From Clostridiales bacterium (GTDB lineage Bacteria; Bacillota; Clostridia; Saccharofermentanales; DTU023): DNA of 64,000 nt. The position numbers and the translations under genes were made by a program. The notes below the pieces were generated by a model. That model saw only the letters and a program-made list of their open reading frames with translations, was not told where the DNA came from and made no database searches. Shown here piece after piece: positions 17,346 to 26,123 of this stretch (its first letter is position 1; every line of letters begins with the position of its first letter). The stretch spans positions 1-64,000 of the forward strand of contig SFFI01000005.1 of assembly GCA_004556925.1 (NCBI GenBank), given 5' to 3'.

Positions 17346-17644
17346 ATTTTAACTTCGATTTTTCCTCTCATGCTGGCTCTTACCCGGGCTCTGTTTTTTA
17401 TACTTCGGAATAACTTTTCCCTCTCGTAACAGTGTCTGCACAGTCTCTGCTTTTCATACTTCAGTATAGCTTTTCCTTCTTGTGGCGGCTTCTGCTCAGG
17501 CTCCGCTTTTCATACTTCGGAATAACTTTTCTCTTTCGTAACAGTGTCTGCACAGTCTCTGCTTTTCATACTTCAGTATAGCTTTTCCTTCTTGTGGCGG
17601 CTTCTGCTCAGGCTCCGCTTTTCATACTTCAGTATAACTTTTCC
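17346..17644. repeat. 56-bp tandem repeat array, five copies plus a degenerate one
   Basis: Copies of a core TTTTCATACTTCAGTATA, followed by (G/A)CTTTTCC, start at 17395, 17451, 17507, 17563 and 17619, exactly 56 bp apart. A degenerate sixth copy lies at about 17346. Alternate copies are more alike (ATACTTCAGTAT versus ATACTTCGGAAT), so the array is also a 112-bp higher-order repeat. The ATACT-TC-AGTAT core is a perfect palindrome of the size bound by a dimeric regulator. The array lies upstream of the minus-strand XRE gene. Confidence 0.85.
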
Positions 17645-17740
17645 CCTCAGTGAAACAAGCAAAGGGCTTTATCAATTCCGCAAGCAGTGCTTGCGGAAGC
17701 CGCAAATTCAAGGTTTAGACATCAATGGTACGGTGCTTCC

Positions 17741-17769
17741 GCTAAAGTGAAAAAAGTAAATTCCACACT
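17741..17769. repeat. 29-bp dispersed repeat, copy 1
   Basis: These 29 bases are identical to 39488-39516, 21.7 kb away, including the six-A run in GTGAAAAAAGTAAATTCC. Flanks differ. Both copies are intergenic and close to potential hairpins. Confidence 0.85.
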
Positions 17770-17840
17770 TACGGTGAAAGAAGAACAGTTACCGTGAGCC
17801 TTGCCTAATGCTCTGAGCATGGTTTTCACTCCGCTCATCC

Positions 17841-18050
17841 GACTTTCTTATTTTTCTTACAAGTTTGCAGCTTTTGTACGGCAAAATTCTTGAAAAGTGT
17901 GTTTCGGCAAGTTTTTTCGCGCAAAATAGCCCTAAAAGGGCAGTTTTTATACAAATAAACATCTGAGTGCTTGGGTTTATACATTTAGATTGAGAAAAAG
18001 CGGGACAGGATGTACATTATCTGCAAACTTGTAAGAAAATCCGGAAAGTT
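17841..18050. mobile_element. MITE-like element with 30-bp imperfect terminal inverted repeats
   Basis: The left end (17841-17870) and right end (18021-18050) are inverted copies of each other: 25 of 30 positions match, with a 19-base perfect block TTTTCTTACAAGTTTGCAG. The 210-bp element has no coding capacity. Clear target-site duplications are not visible. A related left-end sequence (TTTTCCTTACAAGTT) occurs at about 54632-54646. Confidence 0.5.
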
Positions 18051-18252
18051 GAAGTAGAGAATAGATTTCTAATGTATTTACAGGGGTGTTAGGCCGGGCC
18101 AGCAAATTGCAGATGTGGTGGAAAATGATATTTCCTCAATTTACCAGAACTTTGCCTACGGTTCCCACTGCTGGCTAGACCTTGTCCAGCTAAGCATAAA
18201 ATAATAAAATTGTCTCATAACTGATACGATACATTTTTACGACAAGTATAAT

Positions 18253-19627
18253 TTGCCTTCCGATGCTGTGCGTTGCCCTTATGGGCGTGCCGCCGTGCGT
18301 GATGCTTTGGATCAGTATGCTATTGCGGCTGTGGAGCTCTATGGCCTGATCTCCCTACGAGATTTTGTCAAAATTTATAATAATTTTTGCGACAAGGACG
18401 AGGAACGTACAGATGTCGACGAGCTGTATATCTTGCTCTTGCCCCGTGTATTAAAAAATCATCATTATTTTTTTCTATGACGGCTATATTTGCCACCCCT
18501 TATTCGGCGTAAAAGAAGATCTCATATCATATATTTTGTCGGAACAAGCTGGTAAACCCCGCTTCATCCCTCCCAAAGAGGACTTTTTGTCCTATGGGGA
18601 TCCCACGGAAAATTTGAGCCATAAGTGGATAGAGGCCTTCCAACTGTTGGGCCGCTACATCCTTGTTGACAAGAATACCCAATTAAAAAGTGTTGGTGAC
18701 AATAGCGATCTCTTTGCTGACTTTTTGGAAATAATCCTTCTTTCAAGGATGATATTTGACGTTGACCTCATTTCCGACTTTCTTAAGGCACACAGTCTTG
18801 TTTTCTCCAGTAGCGAAAGCATGCAAGCCTTTTTGAGCTTAGTGATAGCGGCGCACAACGAGAGTTGCTGTTGGGGAAATAAAGGTTACGCCCCCAAAGA
18901 TCTGCACAGTCCGGATAGGCGCTATATGGACTCGCAAGGCCTCATGTTTCCCGAAGACCAGTCTAGTGAGATAATCCTCCATCAGCCGATCCAGATAGGG
19001 CGCAATGATCCCTGCATTTGCGGCAGTGGTAGAAAATACAAGCAATGCTGTCTGAAAATACAAGAGTCAAATAGGGCCCACTTAAGCCCGGAGGACCAGG
19101 AAGTCTTTTTCAAACTTTGGTTTGGCCTTTTGGAGTTTGTCGCCCGCGAGCTTAAAATCCTTGCCACAGATCACATTGAAGGCTGGCAACATGACGACGT
19201 TATGTGCTTCCCAATCCGTGAGGCCTTGTGGGACCAGCCTGAAATCATCACGGATTATCTACAGACGGCTCATGTTAACGCTGAAGAAGAAAAAATTCTT
19301 GAACTCTGGCGTGACAAGCATATAAAATCAGAATTTTTTATTGTAAAGCATGGCCTGAGCGGGTCCTTCTTGACCAGGGGTGTAGGGAACGACAGTGAGA
19401 CCTATCCCTTCTACCTGGTGAAAGGCTTGACTAACTCCATCCCCTGGAGTTTACAGCGGCATCTGCCCGCATTTACCAAGGCCGTTTTGCTCCCCTTCCG
19501 GAAGCAAATCGTTTACGACGGTTATCTCCAAAGCTATAACCTTGATATGGGCCCAAACATCCGTCAGCAGCTTCAAGATGGCCTCAGGTATGTGGAGCTT
19601 GCAAATATAATTACAAGCTTGGATTAA
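18253..19627 (+). pseudogene. SEC-C motif protein gene with one-base frameshift
   Basis: The upstream part (18253-18480) reads a folded domain (DAVRCPYGRAAVRDALDQYA ... VDELYILLLPRVLKNHHYFF) and then shifts frame at a run of seven T (18468-18474). With one T fewer the sequence continues smoothly as YDGYICHPLFGVKEDLISYI into the long downstream frame ending at 19627. That frame carries a C-terminal zinc-binding SEC-C motif, IGRNDPCICGSGRKYKQCC (C-x-C-x8-C-C), at nt ~18996-19055. SEC-C domains are found in SecA and in several phage- or plasmid-linked proteins; a specific role is not evident. No good start codon precedes 18253, so the 5' end may also be lost. Confidence 0.7.
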
Positions 19628-19671
19628 GGATTAGCTTGCGTGCTCGCGAATTTGTCGGCAATTTGACCTGA

Positions 19672-20595
19672 TTGTCGACCGAAAGATCTGTCCTGGCTAA
19701 ATTTATCAAGTATCTTCTTAGCATGGACAGATATCTATGCGGTAGAAAAGCTTTGGAATATTGGGGCTTCTGGGAAGTCTGCGAGACTTTAAGTCTTCCT
19801 GACTATCCAGAATACCTTGTGTTTTCTGATCGTGACTTTAATCGCCCCTCTCACATCCATTGGTGCCAAATTAAAGCAGCTAGGAGATACACCGAAAATG
19901 GCGTCTGCACACCTCCCTATTTGTTTTTAAGGTATGCCCATGATTTAAGTCTACTTCAACTCATTTATATGGGCTTAGAAATGTGTTCCTGTCCTCCTGG
20001 GATGCGGCCATTGTGTAGCGTTCGAAAATTGAGAGATTGTGCGCTGAGTCTAGAGCGGCATCGAGGGCGTAGAAAGGCTTTGCAAGCTATCCAATATATT
20101 CAAAATAATTCCAGTTCTCCTATGGAATCCAAATTATACATGCAGCTATGTCTCCCTAATTTTTTAGGCGGATGTGGCTTCCCAAAGGCAGTGCTTAATA
20201 AGCCAGTTCAGGTAGACTCCAAGCAATACTATTTGGATATTTATTTTCCTGGAACCCGCTTAGGTATCGAATATGATAGTTTCGAATACCATAATAATGT
20301 ACGATCCTTTTCTCGTGACAATCTGCGGGATGCCAAACTACGTACAGCTGGCTATCGCCTTATTCATGTCAAGCCCGGTCAACTTAATGACCTTGAGGCT
20401 TTCCAAGATCTTGTTACTAATATTTCCTATCAACTGAAGCAACCGATTCGCATCCGTACGCCCAAATTTTTCAAACCTTTTAAGGAGCTATTTCATTTTT
20501 TCCAGCCTTCGGGTTATGCCCCTGTTGATGTTTTTGATGTCCCACAATTTCGGGGCGCAGATAGTGCATTTAGAGATTTTCAAGGTCGGTCGTAG
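19672..20595 (+). CDS. Vsr/DUF559-like endonuclease-fold protein
   Basis: A 307-residue protein. Its C-terminal half has the Vsr/DUF559 restriction-fold pattern: YYLDIYFPGTRLGIEYDSFEYH (D...E-x-D) then RDNLRDAKLRTAGYRLIHV. The N-terminal half (SVRKLRDCALSLERHRGRRKALQ) recalls AbiEi-like or mobilome proteins that carry this nuclease domain. The start is uncertain: TTG 19672 comes straight after an in-frame stop, and an ATG at 19723 also lacks a ribosome site, so the 5' end may be truncated. It lies downstream of the broken SEC-C gene; both are accessory in character. Confidence 0.6.
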   Translation: MSTERSVLAKFIKYLLSMDRYLCGRKALEYWGFWEVCETLSLPDYPEYLVFSDRDFNRPSHIHWCQIKAARRYTENGVCTPPYLFLRYAHDLSLLQLIYMGLEMCSCPPGMRPLCSVRKLRDCALSLERHRGRRKALQAIQYIQNNSSSPMESKLYMQLCLPNFLGGCGFPKAVLNKPVQVDSKQYYLDIYFPGTRLGIEYDSFEYHNNVRSFSRDNLRDAKLRTAGYRLIHVKPGQLNDLEAFQDLVTNISYQLKQPIRIRTPKFFKPFKELFHFFQPSGYAPVDVFDVPQFRGADSAFRDFQGRS

Positions 20596-20610
20596 TTGTA
20601 GCTGGTCACT

Positions 20611-20790
20611 ACTTTGGTTTTTCTGGAAAATGGCCAAGTTTGCAAGTAATGGATGGGCGTCAGCCACAAAAAGAGGGGAGAGGCACCCACTACTTGTTAA
20701 CTTGTCCGAAAAAACATCCACTACTTGCAGACTTGCCCACGGGCCCACCCATTAGCTGCATCTTTGTCTGAAAATCGCAAAAACCAAAGT
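20611..20790. repeat. 180-bp segment bounded by 12-bp inverted repeats
   Basis: ACTTTGGTTTTT (20611-20622) and its exact complement (20779-20790) bracket a non-coding segment. Inside are two direct copies of CCACTACTTG followed by similar sequence (near 20688 and 20719). It may be a small non-autonomous element or a large hairpin-forming intergenic unit. Confidence 0.45.
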
Positions 20791-20797
20791 GGCAATA

Positions 20798-20912
20798 GGT
20801 ATTTTATGCCTCAGAGGGAGTGTCGGATGGGGATTTCATGATTCAGAGGGGGTGAAGATGGGATTTTTATGGCTCAGAGCGGTTAGCGATGGGCATTTTA
20901 TTCCCCAAAGTG
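20798..20912. repeat. Four ~31-bp tandem repeats upstream of serpin gene
   Basis: Units of the form GG-ATTTTATG-(G/C)CTCAGAG followed by a G-rich stretch start near 20798, 20830, 20860 and 20891, a period of 30-32 bp. The last copy is diverged. The array ends about 110 bp before the serpin start, so it could be part of its control region. Confidence 0.75.
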
Positions 20913-21023
20913 TAAAATGAAGTAAAGTCCAGCGGTAAATAGTCAATAGACTTTTTACAGAGAAAGCACCTTGAAAATATGCAGTTTTCATGGTTCAAAA
21001 ACTAAGATACGAGGAGGATAGCC

Positions 21024-22409
21024 ATGGAAAAATTACTGGTAATGACACTCGTCTTGGCCCTACTATTTTCCGTAAGCCCGCTAGTAGCTACCGCAAATGC
21101 GGCGGAGGAGCTAGAACAGGGAGCCAAGTCCGAGCTGGAAACCGAACCAGAACTTAAGCATTTAAGCTGGGTTCTCCATCAAGCAGGAACTGGCGCAGAT
21201 GAAGACAAGAAAGACGAAAACAATGAAGAAACTGAGCCGGACAGGATTCCCCAGGACAAGCTTGCCCAGGACAGGCGTGCCCAGTGGGATAGCTTAGAAA
21301 AATTGTCTCAGAACGTGGAAGCTTTGGCTCAGATCATGCAGCCTAAACTTGACGACGTAAGTGGCTTCTCTCCCTTATCGCTGTATCTGGCCCTCTTGGC
21401 CATGCGGCCTGGCTTATCGGAAGAAGGTCAACAAGCTTTTGATGCCAAGCTGAATCCCGCGGGCCTCACAGCTGAGGAGCTTCAGCAGGCTTTGGCCCTC
21501 ATGGCTGAACGTTCGCTAGGCTATGATAAAGATGATCAGGAGATCAAGATATGGGAGTCTAACACCTTGGCGATTGGCGATCAGTCTTTAGATTTCCATC
21601 CTGATTACTTGGCAGGTCTTAAGGCTTTAGGCATGGGTGCCATCCAGGGCGATCTAAGTTCAGAAGAGACCTTTCAGGATATTAACGCCCTCATCGCCTA
21701 CTACACACACGGCTTAATTGATCCCCTGTATAGTGATGGAGCGATTCAAGAACAAGTGAAGAAGAATCTAGCCAATATCTTGATCAATACTCTCTATTTC
21801 CGTGACAGCTGGTCGAGGGAATTTAGTCCGGAAAACACAGAGGATAAGACCTTTTATGGCCAGTCCGGCGAGAGCCAAGTGCCCATGATGCAGGGGGAAA
21901 AAGAAAAATTGTCCTACTTGGATACGGACACCTACACTGCCGTCCGTAAACCCTATAGCAGCGGAGCGGATATGTTGCTCCTCATGCCCAAGCAAGAGGT
22001 GGATGAAGCGACCTTTTGGGCCTTATATAAGGAAGCCCGAAACAGTGCAGACTGGGAAAGTGCTGATTTTATCCTCACTCTGCCCAAGTGGGAGCTCAGT
22101 AGCCAGTTCTCCTTAAACCAGATCTTGGAGGACCTGGAACTTAACAACATCCTCAAGCAAGACAAAGATTTGCGCTTTTTTACGCAAAACGATCAACCCT
22201 TGGACTTAGGTAGCGCTTTCCAAAAGGTCGAGCTCAAAGTTAATGAAGAGGGGACAGAGGCCGCAATAGCCACGGTGATCGAGATGGAATTGACAGCCAT
22301 GCCCGATCAGCTTTCTCCAGTCGAACTGGTCATTGACCACCCTTTTATCTACGCTATTTCTGATTCCGGCCTGACCATCCTACAAGGCCTGATCTGCGAC
22401 TTACCCTAG
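21024..22409 (+). CDS. Secreted serpin (serine protease inhibitor)
   Basis: A 461-residue serpin-family inhibitor. Residues 1-27 are a signal peptide (cleavage after ANA), then an acidic linker of ~60 residues before the serpin fold. Family blocks seen: FSPLSLYLALLA near the start, LANILINTLYFRDSW in the middle, the hinge VNEEGTEAAIATVIEME (near residue 415), and VIDHPFIYAI followed by GL at the end. The intact hinge with small residues predicts an inhibitory serpin. Bacterial serpins of host-associated anaerobes can block host neutrophil or gut proteases; that role here is inference. The reactive bond, about 15 residues after the hinge glutamate, cannot be assigned safely. GAGGAGG precedes the ATG. 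Confidence 0.92.
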   Translation: MEKLLVMTLVLALLFSVSPLVATANAAEELEQGAKSELETEPELKHLSWVLHQAGTGADEDKKDENNEETEPDRIPQDKLAQDRRAQWDSLEKLSQNVEALAQIMQPKLDDVSGFSPLSLYLALLAMRPGLSEEGQQAFDAKLNPAGLTAEELQQALALMAERSLGYDKDDQEIKIWESNTLAIGDQSLDFHPDYLAGLKALGMGAIQGDLSSEETFQDINALIAYYTHGLIDPLYSDGAIQEQVKKNLANILINTLYFRDSWSREFSPENTEDKTFYGQSGESQVPMMQGEKEKLSYLDTDTYTAVRKPYSSGADMLLLMPKQEVDEATFWALYKEARNSADWESADFILTLPKWELSSQFSLNQILEDLELNNILKQDKDLRFFTQNDQPLDLGSAFQKVELKVNEEGTEAAIATVIEMELTAMPDQLSPVELVIDHPFIYAISDSGLTILQGLICDLP

Positions 22410-22466
22410 ACTTGTTCAACAATGAGACAGGGTATGTCTCGCAGTAATGCCAGCAAAAGGAGAGCG

Positions 22467-23075
22467 CTAGAGCCGCTCATCATCTTTCGGAATGGGCTGG
22501 CCGGGGAAGACGATCTTCTTAACCCACTCTTCACGGATTTCCCAGAGATTGCCGGAGTGCTGGTAGGGGCTGAGTTTGTTTATGTCCACCTCAAAGCAAC
22601 GGAGCCAGCTTCGGCGAATCTTGTCCTCCTCGGCGGGGTAGAGGCCGGGGTATTTATTAAAAAAATCCCAAGGCGAAGAGACCCCCAAGGCTTTAAGGTG
22701 TTTGTCGTAGGCCGCCTTATCGGCATCGTCTTGGGGAATATAAATCCGATTCAAGACATAGTCCCAGCGCAAATTGTCAAAGTAAATCACCTGGTCGGTG
22801 GGCACCTCTAAAACGTAGACGACGGTACCAGGAATCGGCCGCATACAGTAACTTTCGGAAATAGAGCACCAAATGGGCGCCTTCACATCTGCGGGCTTGG
22901 GGCAGAGTTTACTGGCCTCTTCCGTAAACCAATAATAGGCATCCAAGAATAAATCAGCATCCGGCCCCAAATGCAAACGAACATATAAAGGATTGTTTAT
23001 GATGCGCTGCTTAGCCCTGAGCATAGGCAAAGTCTTATCATTTTGCCGGCTATAGAGTCTTACCGTAGTCACCAC
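22467..23075 (-). CDS. DUF3841 domain protein
   Basis: A 202-residue cytosolic protein resembling DUF3841: the VRLYSRQNDKTLPML start, DAYYWFTEEAS, and the APIWCSISESYCMRP block are the features I recognise. Function unknown. The start is probably GTG at 23075 with GAGG upstream; the first ATG would remove 17 residues of the conserved start. It converges with the serpin gene, 57 bp apart. Confidence 0.7.
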   Translation of the reverse strand: MVTTVRLYSRQNDKTLPMLRAKQRIINNPLYVRLHLGPDADLFLDAYYWFTEEASKLCPKPADVKAPIWCSISESYCMRPIPGTVVYVLEVPTDQVIYFDNLRWDYVLNRIYIPQDDADKAAYDKHLKALGVSSPWDFFNKYPGLYPAEEDKIRRSWLRCFEVDINKLSPYQHSGNLWEIREEWVKKIVFPGQPIPKDDERL

Positions 23076-23321
23076 AAGCCTCAGCTTTCTTCAGACAGGT
23101 CAAGAAAATCTTGGAATCCACTTTTTTATTCTTGCGAATTCATGGATAATTGTCAATCAATAAGAAATGGAGCCACGGCTCAAAGCGAAATTTTTTATTT
23201 TCTTTATAATGAAGATGAATTGCGATTACATCTTGCGAAGCAAGTGTGTGCTAGTGGGCAAGGTGTATCGGCAATCAGCCTAGCTTGATCTATGATCTAG
23301 GAGGGGAGGCAGAGGCACGCT

Positions 23322-24098
23322 ATGATTATTTACTACTCTGGAACGGGCAATTCGCGTTTTGTTGCTCAGGCGGCTGCAGATTATTTACAGGATGAGCTTG
23401 TTGATACGCATGCGTATCTTCGGGGCCATCAGGCGGGCAATTTCCACTCGGACCAAGCTTACGTTTTCTGCGCCCCTACCTATGCTTGGCGCCTGCCGAT
23501 TATTTTGAGCGATTTTATCCAGGCCAGCCAGTTTACAGGTAGCAAAGATGCTTATTTCCTCATGACTTGCGGTGATGATGTGGGCAATGCGGCAAGCTAT
23601 CTGGCAAAGCTTTGCCAGGACAAGGGTCTCAAGTTTCGGGGCCTGCTCCCGGTTGTGATGCCAGAAAATTATATTGCCCTATTTACGGTTCCGGACCAAA
23701 CGGAATCCCAAGCCATTATTCAAGCAGCCCTGCCGGGTTTGAAGCAAGGCCTAGAGAGGATTGCCCAAGGTCAAGATCTTCCCACAAGATCCGGAAGTTT
23801 TGCAGACCGCGTGAAATCCGGTCCAGTCAATGTCCTCTTCCGCAAATTTCTTGTAAAAGCTAGGGCTTTCCGTGTAACGGATGCCTGTATTACTTGTGGC
23901 CGCTGTGCCCAAACATGTGTGACGAATAACATTACCATGCAAGCCCAGAGGCCCGTTTGGGGAAATGCCTGCATACACTGCATGGACTGCATCTGTGGCT
24001 GTCCAGTTGCAGCCATTGAATATGGGAAAAAGAGTGTCGGCCAGCCCCGCTATACTTGTCCCCCTTATGCAGGGGAACTGGAAAAGAAAGAGGCTTGA
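23322..24098 (+). CDS. EFR1-type flavodoxin-ferredoxin protein
   Basis: A 258-residue electron-transfer protein. The N-terminal flavodoxin-like domain begins with the FMN phosphate loop YYSGTGNSRF, and FCAPTYAWRLP forms the second loop. The C-terminal part has two [4Fe-4S] motifs, CITCGRCAQTC and CIHCMDCICGC, each followed by a Cys/Pro-rich turn. Such EFR1 proteins are common in anaerobic Clostridia; the partner enzyme is unknown. A TATAAT (23205-23210) about 110 bp upstream may be its -10 box, but the -35 is weak. GGAGGGG lies upstream of the ATG. Confidence 0.9.
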   Translation: MIIYYSGTGNSRFVAQAAADYLQDELVDTHAYLRGHQAGNFHSDQAYVFCAPTYAWRLPIILSDFIQASQFTGSKDAYFLMTCGDDVGNAASYLAKLCQDKGLKFRGLLPVVMPENYIALFTVPDQTESQAIIQAALPGLKQGLERIAQGQDLPTRSGSFADRVKSGPVNVLFRKFLVKARAFRVTDACITCGRCAQTCVTNNITMQAQRPVWGNACIHCMDCICGCPVAAIEYGKKSVGQPRYTCPPYAGELEKKEA

Positions 24099-24312
24099 GT
24101 CACACTCGTCCCCAGATCAACGATTGACCCACCCATCAAAAAGTGCTAATTTGAGGGCAGATTTTCTGGAGGTGGCCCGATGAAAAATTGCTAAGCTTTT
24201 TCGACCTTATCCTTGTAGGGCAAATACCTAAATATTTGTCCCACTCGCGGAGTTCGAGAAGTTTTAGCGATGCTGTATCACGAGCACATGCCTTTCACTT
24301 TTATATATCACT

Positions 24313-24397
24313 ATTTGTATACTGCTTAAAAATTTGTATACCGCTTAAAAATGCATGTTGCCTAAAACTTTTCTCTCCGTATTTGTCTAAGACGGAG
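24313..24397 (+). promoter_or_regulatory. Leader with direct repeat and hairpin before ABC-F gene
   Basis: Two adjacent copies of TTGTATAC(T/C)GCTTAAAAAT occur at about 24315-24352. They are followed by a 6-bp stem CTCCGT / ACGGAG (24375-24380 and 24392-24397) and a short T-run just upstream of the ribosome site. ABC-F genes are often controlled by leader attenuation, but this hairpin is short, so regulation is only suggested. Confidence 0.4.
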
Positions 24398-24409
24398 TTT
24401 TGGAGTTTT

Positions 24410-25984
24410 ATGTATCTTAAAAATTTTTCAGTTTATCTGCCGGAAGCGGACCGTTACCTTCTGCAAAATCTTAGTTTTTCTCTTTTGCCCCATGACAAGC
24501 TGGCCCTTATTGGCGAGGAGGGGAATGGCAAGTCCACACTTCTGCGCCTGATTCAGGGCCAGGACCTTGGTGCTTATGTACAGGTGAGTGGGGAGCTCAA
24601 CCGCGAGGGAGCCTATTTGGCCTACCTGCCCCAAAGCCTTGGGGCAGGGGAGCTGGCGAAAAGTCCTCAAACTTATCTGTGGGGTCACCTGCCCCACAGC
24701 GACCTGGATTACGGACTTTATTATCGTTTGCTTGACCAGCTACAGCTGGATGAAGACCGACTCCAAGAGGGGATAAGCCTGGGCCAACTTTCTGGTGGAG
24801 AGCGGATTAAATTCCTGCTCCTCCTGGTTCAGCTACAAGGCCCAGATATCTACCTCCTGGATGAGCCTAGTAATGACCTGGACTTTGAAGGCTTAGAAGT
24901 CTTGGAGAACTTTATCCAGGAAACCGACAAACCTGTGCTCTTTGTTTCCCACGATGAGGTCCTCCTAGAAAATTGTGCTAATGCGATTTTGCATGTTGAG
25001 CATTTGGGCCCTGACCTAGTGCCTCGCCAGACCTTTGTCCGCATCCCCTACCGGGAATATCGGGACCAGCACTTGCAGCAGTATCAGAAAGAAATGCAGA
25101 TAGCCAAAAAAGACCAGAGCCAATTCGCCGCTAAAGTCAGGCGCCAGCAGGAAATCTTTGAAAGGGTTCAGCACGACTTACGGAATGTTTCCCGAGCTGA
25201 TCCTGAAGCGGGGAAGAATCTCAAGGACAAAATGCGGTCGGTCAAGGCCCAGGAGAAGCGCTATGCAAAAGAGGAGGACCAGCTGCGGAAGAAACCCCTG
25301 AAGGAACGGCCTATCCGCCTGGACTTTGTCCAAAACCTGGACCTGCCCCACAGCACAAAAGAGATTCTCGACCTCCATGTACCCGAGCTGCGGGTGGGGG
25401 CTGGCCTTCAGGCCAAGCACCCCCAAGGCCGCCTGCTCAGTCGCGACCTTGATTTGCATATCAGGGGGCTAGAAAAAATTTGCCTGGTGGGCCCCAATGG
25501 TTGTGGCAAAACCACCCTGCTCAGGATGATTGCCCAGGAGTTACGGCAGGGTGATTTGTCGATTGCCTACATGCCACAAAATTATTTTGAGGAGATGGAC
25601 CCAGCCCAGACCCCCATCGCATTTTTGAGTAGGTCCGCGGAAAAATCCGAGCATACCGCGGTCAGGACTTTTTTAGGTTCCTTGGAGTTTCGTCCGGAGG
25701 AAATGTTTTTGCCCTTGGGCCAACTATCCGGTGGCCAGTTGGCCAAGCTCTATATGGCCAAGATGGTCTTCTCCGAAGCCAGCTACCTGGTCCTGGATGA
25801 GCCCACTCGGAATCTTTCGCCCTTGTCCGCTCCTAGGGTCCGGGAAGCTCTGGCAGCCTATCCCGGTGGCATTATTGCCGTTTCCCATGATCGCAAATTC
25901 ATACGGGAGGTCATAGACAAGGTCTACCGCCTGGACCCCAGTGGCCTCCATCTCTTAAGCCCGGCAGCCCAGGCAGAGATATAG
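24410..25984 (+). CDS. ABC-F family ATPase
   Basis: A 524-residue soluble protein with two ABC domains and no membrane segment. Domain 1: Walker A GEEGNGKST, signature LSGGERIK, Walker B DIYLLDEPSNDLD. Domain 2: GPNGCGKTT, LSGGQLAK, LVLDEPTRNLS. Between them is a charged helical linker (about residues 215-300) rich in Lys, Glu and Gln. ABC-F proteins act on the ribosome, and some protect it from antibiotics. The second Walker B ends in NLS rather than the usual NLD. ATG 24410 is chosen over frames starting at 24188 because homology begins there and GGAG lies upstream. It converges on pdxS. Confidence 0.88.
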   Translation: MYLKNFSVYLPEADRYLLQNLSFSLLPHDKLALIGEEGNGKSTLLRLIQGQDLGAYVQVSGELNREGAYLAYLPQSLGAGELAKSPQTYLWGHLPHSDLDYGLYYRLLDQLQLDEDRLQEGISLGQLSGGERIKFLLLLVQLQGPDIYLLDEPSNDLDFEGLEVLENFIQETDKPVLFVSHDEVLLENCANAILHVEHLGPDLVPRQTFVRIPYREYRDQHLQQYQKEMQIAKKDQSQFAAKVRRQQEIFERVQHDLRNVSRADPEAGKNLKDKMRSVKAQEKRYAKEEDQLRKKPLKERPIRLDFVQNLDLPHSTKEILDLHVPELRVGAGLQAKHPQGRLLSRDLDLHIRGLEKICLVGPNGCGKTTLLRMIAQELRQGDLSIAYMPQNYFEEMDPAQTPIAFLSRSAEKSEHTAVRTFLGSLEFRPEEMFLPLGQLSGGQLAKLYMAKMVFSEASYLVLDEPTRNLSPLSAPRVREALAAYPGGIIAVSHDRKFIREVIDKVYRLDPSGLHLLSPAAQAEI

Positions 25985-26060
25985 TTTATAAACTAGGTGG
26001 AACTCAGCTCCCGAGTTATAGGACCACATCAGCACCCGAGCTAGATGACTATACAAAAAT

Positions 26061-26095
26061 GCCCTGCCGCTTCAAACCTATAGAAGCGGCAGGGC
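26061..26095 (-). terminator. Terminator of pdxS
   Basis: A perfect 13-bp stem, GCCCTGCCGCTTC with GAAGCGGCAGGGC and a 9-base loop, lies between the convergent ABC-F and pdxS genes. Read on the minus strand it is followed by ATTTTTG, so it mainly ends pdxS transcription. On the plus strand no T-run follows. Confidence 0.85.
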
Positions 26096-26123
26096 TATGG
26101 GATAAGGGGGTGTTTATGCAGTT

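Larger units (their letters stand above)
17645..18189. other. Gene-free region with several palindromes
   Basis: No gene is seen. The region contains a perfect 11-bp-arm palindrome at 17676-17698 (TTCCGCAAGCA / TGCTTGCGGAA, one-base centre), a dispersed repeat copy at 17741-17769, and an inverted-repeat element at 17841-18050. Confidence 0.7.
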
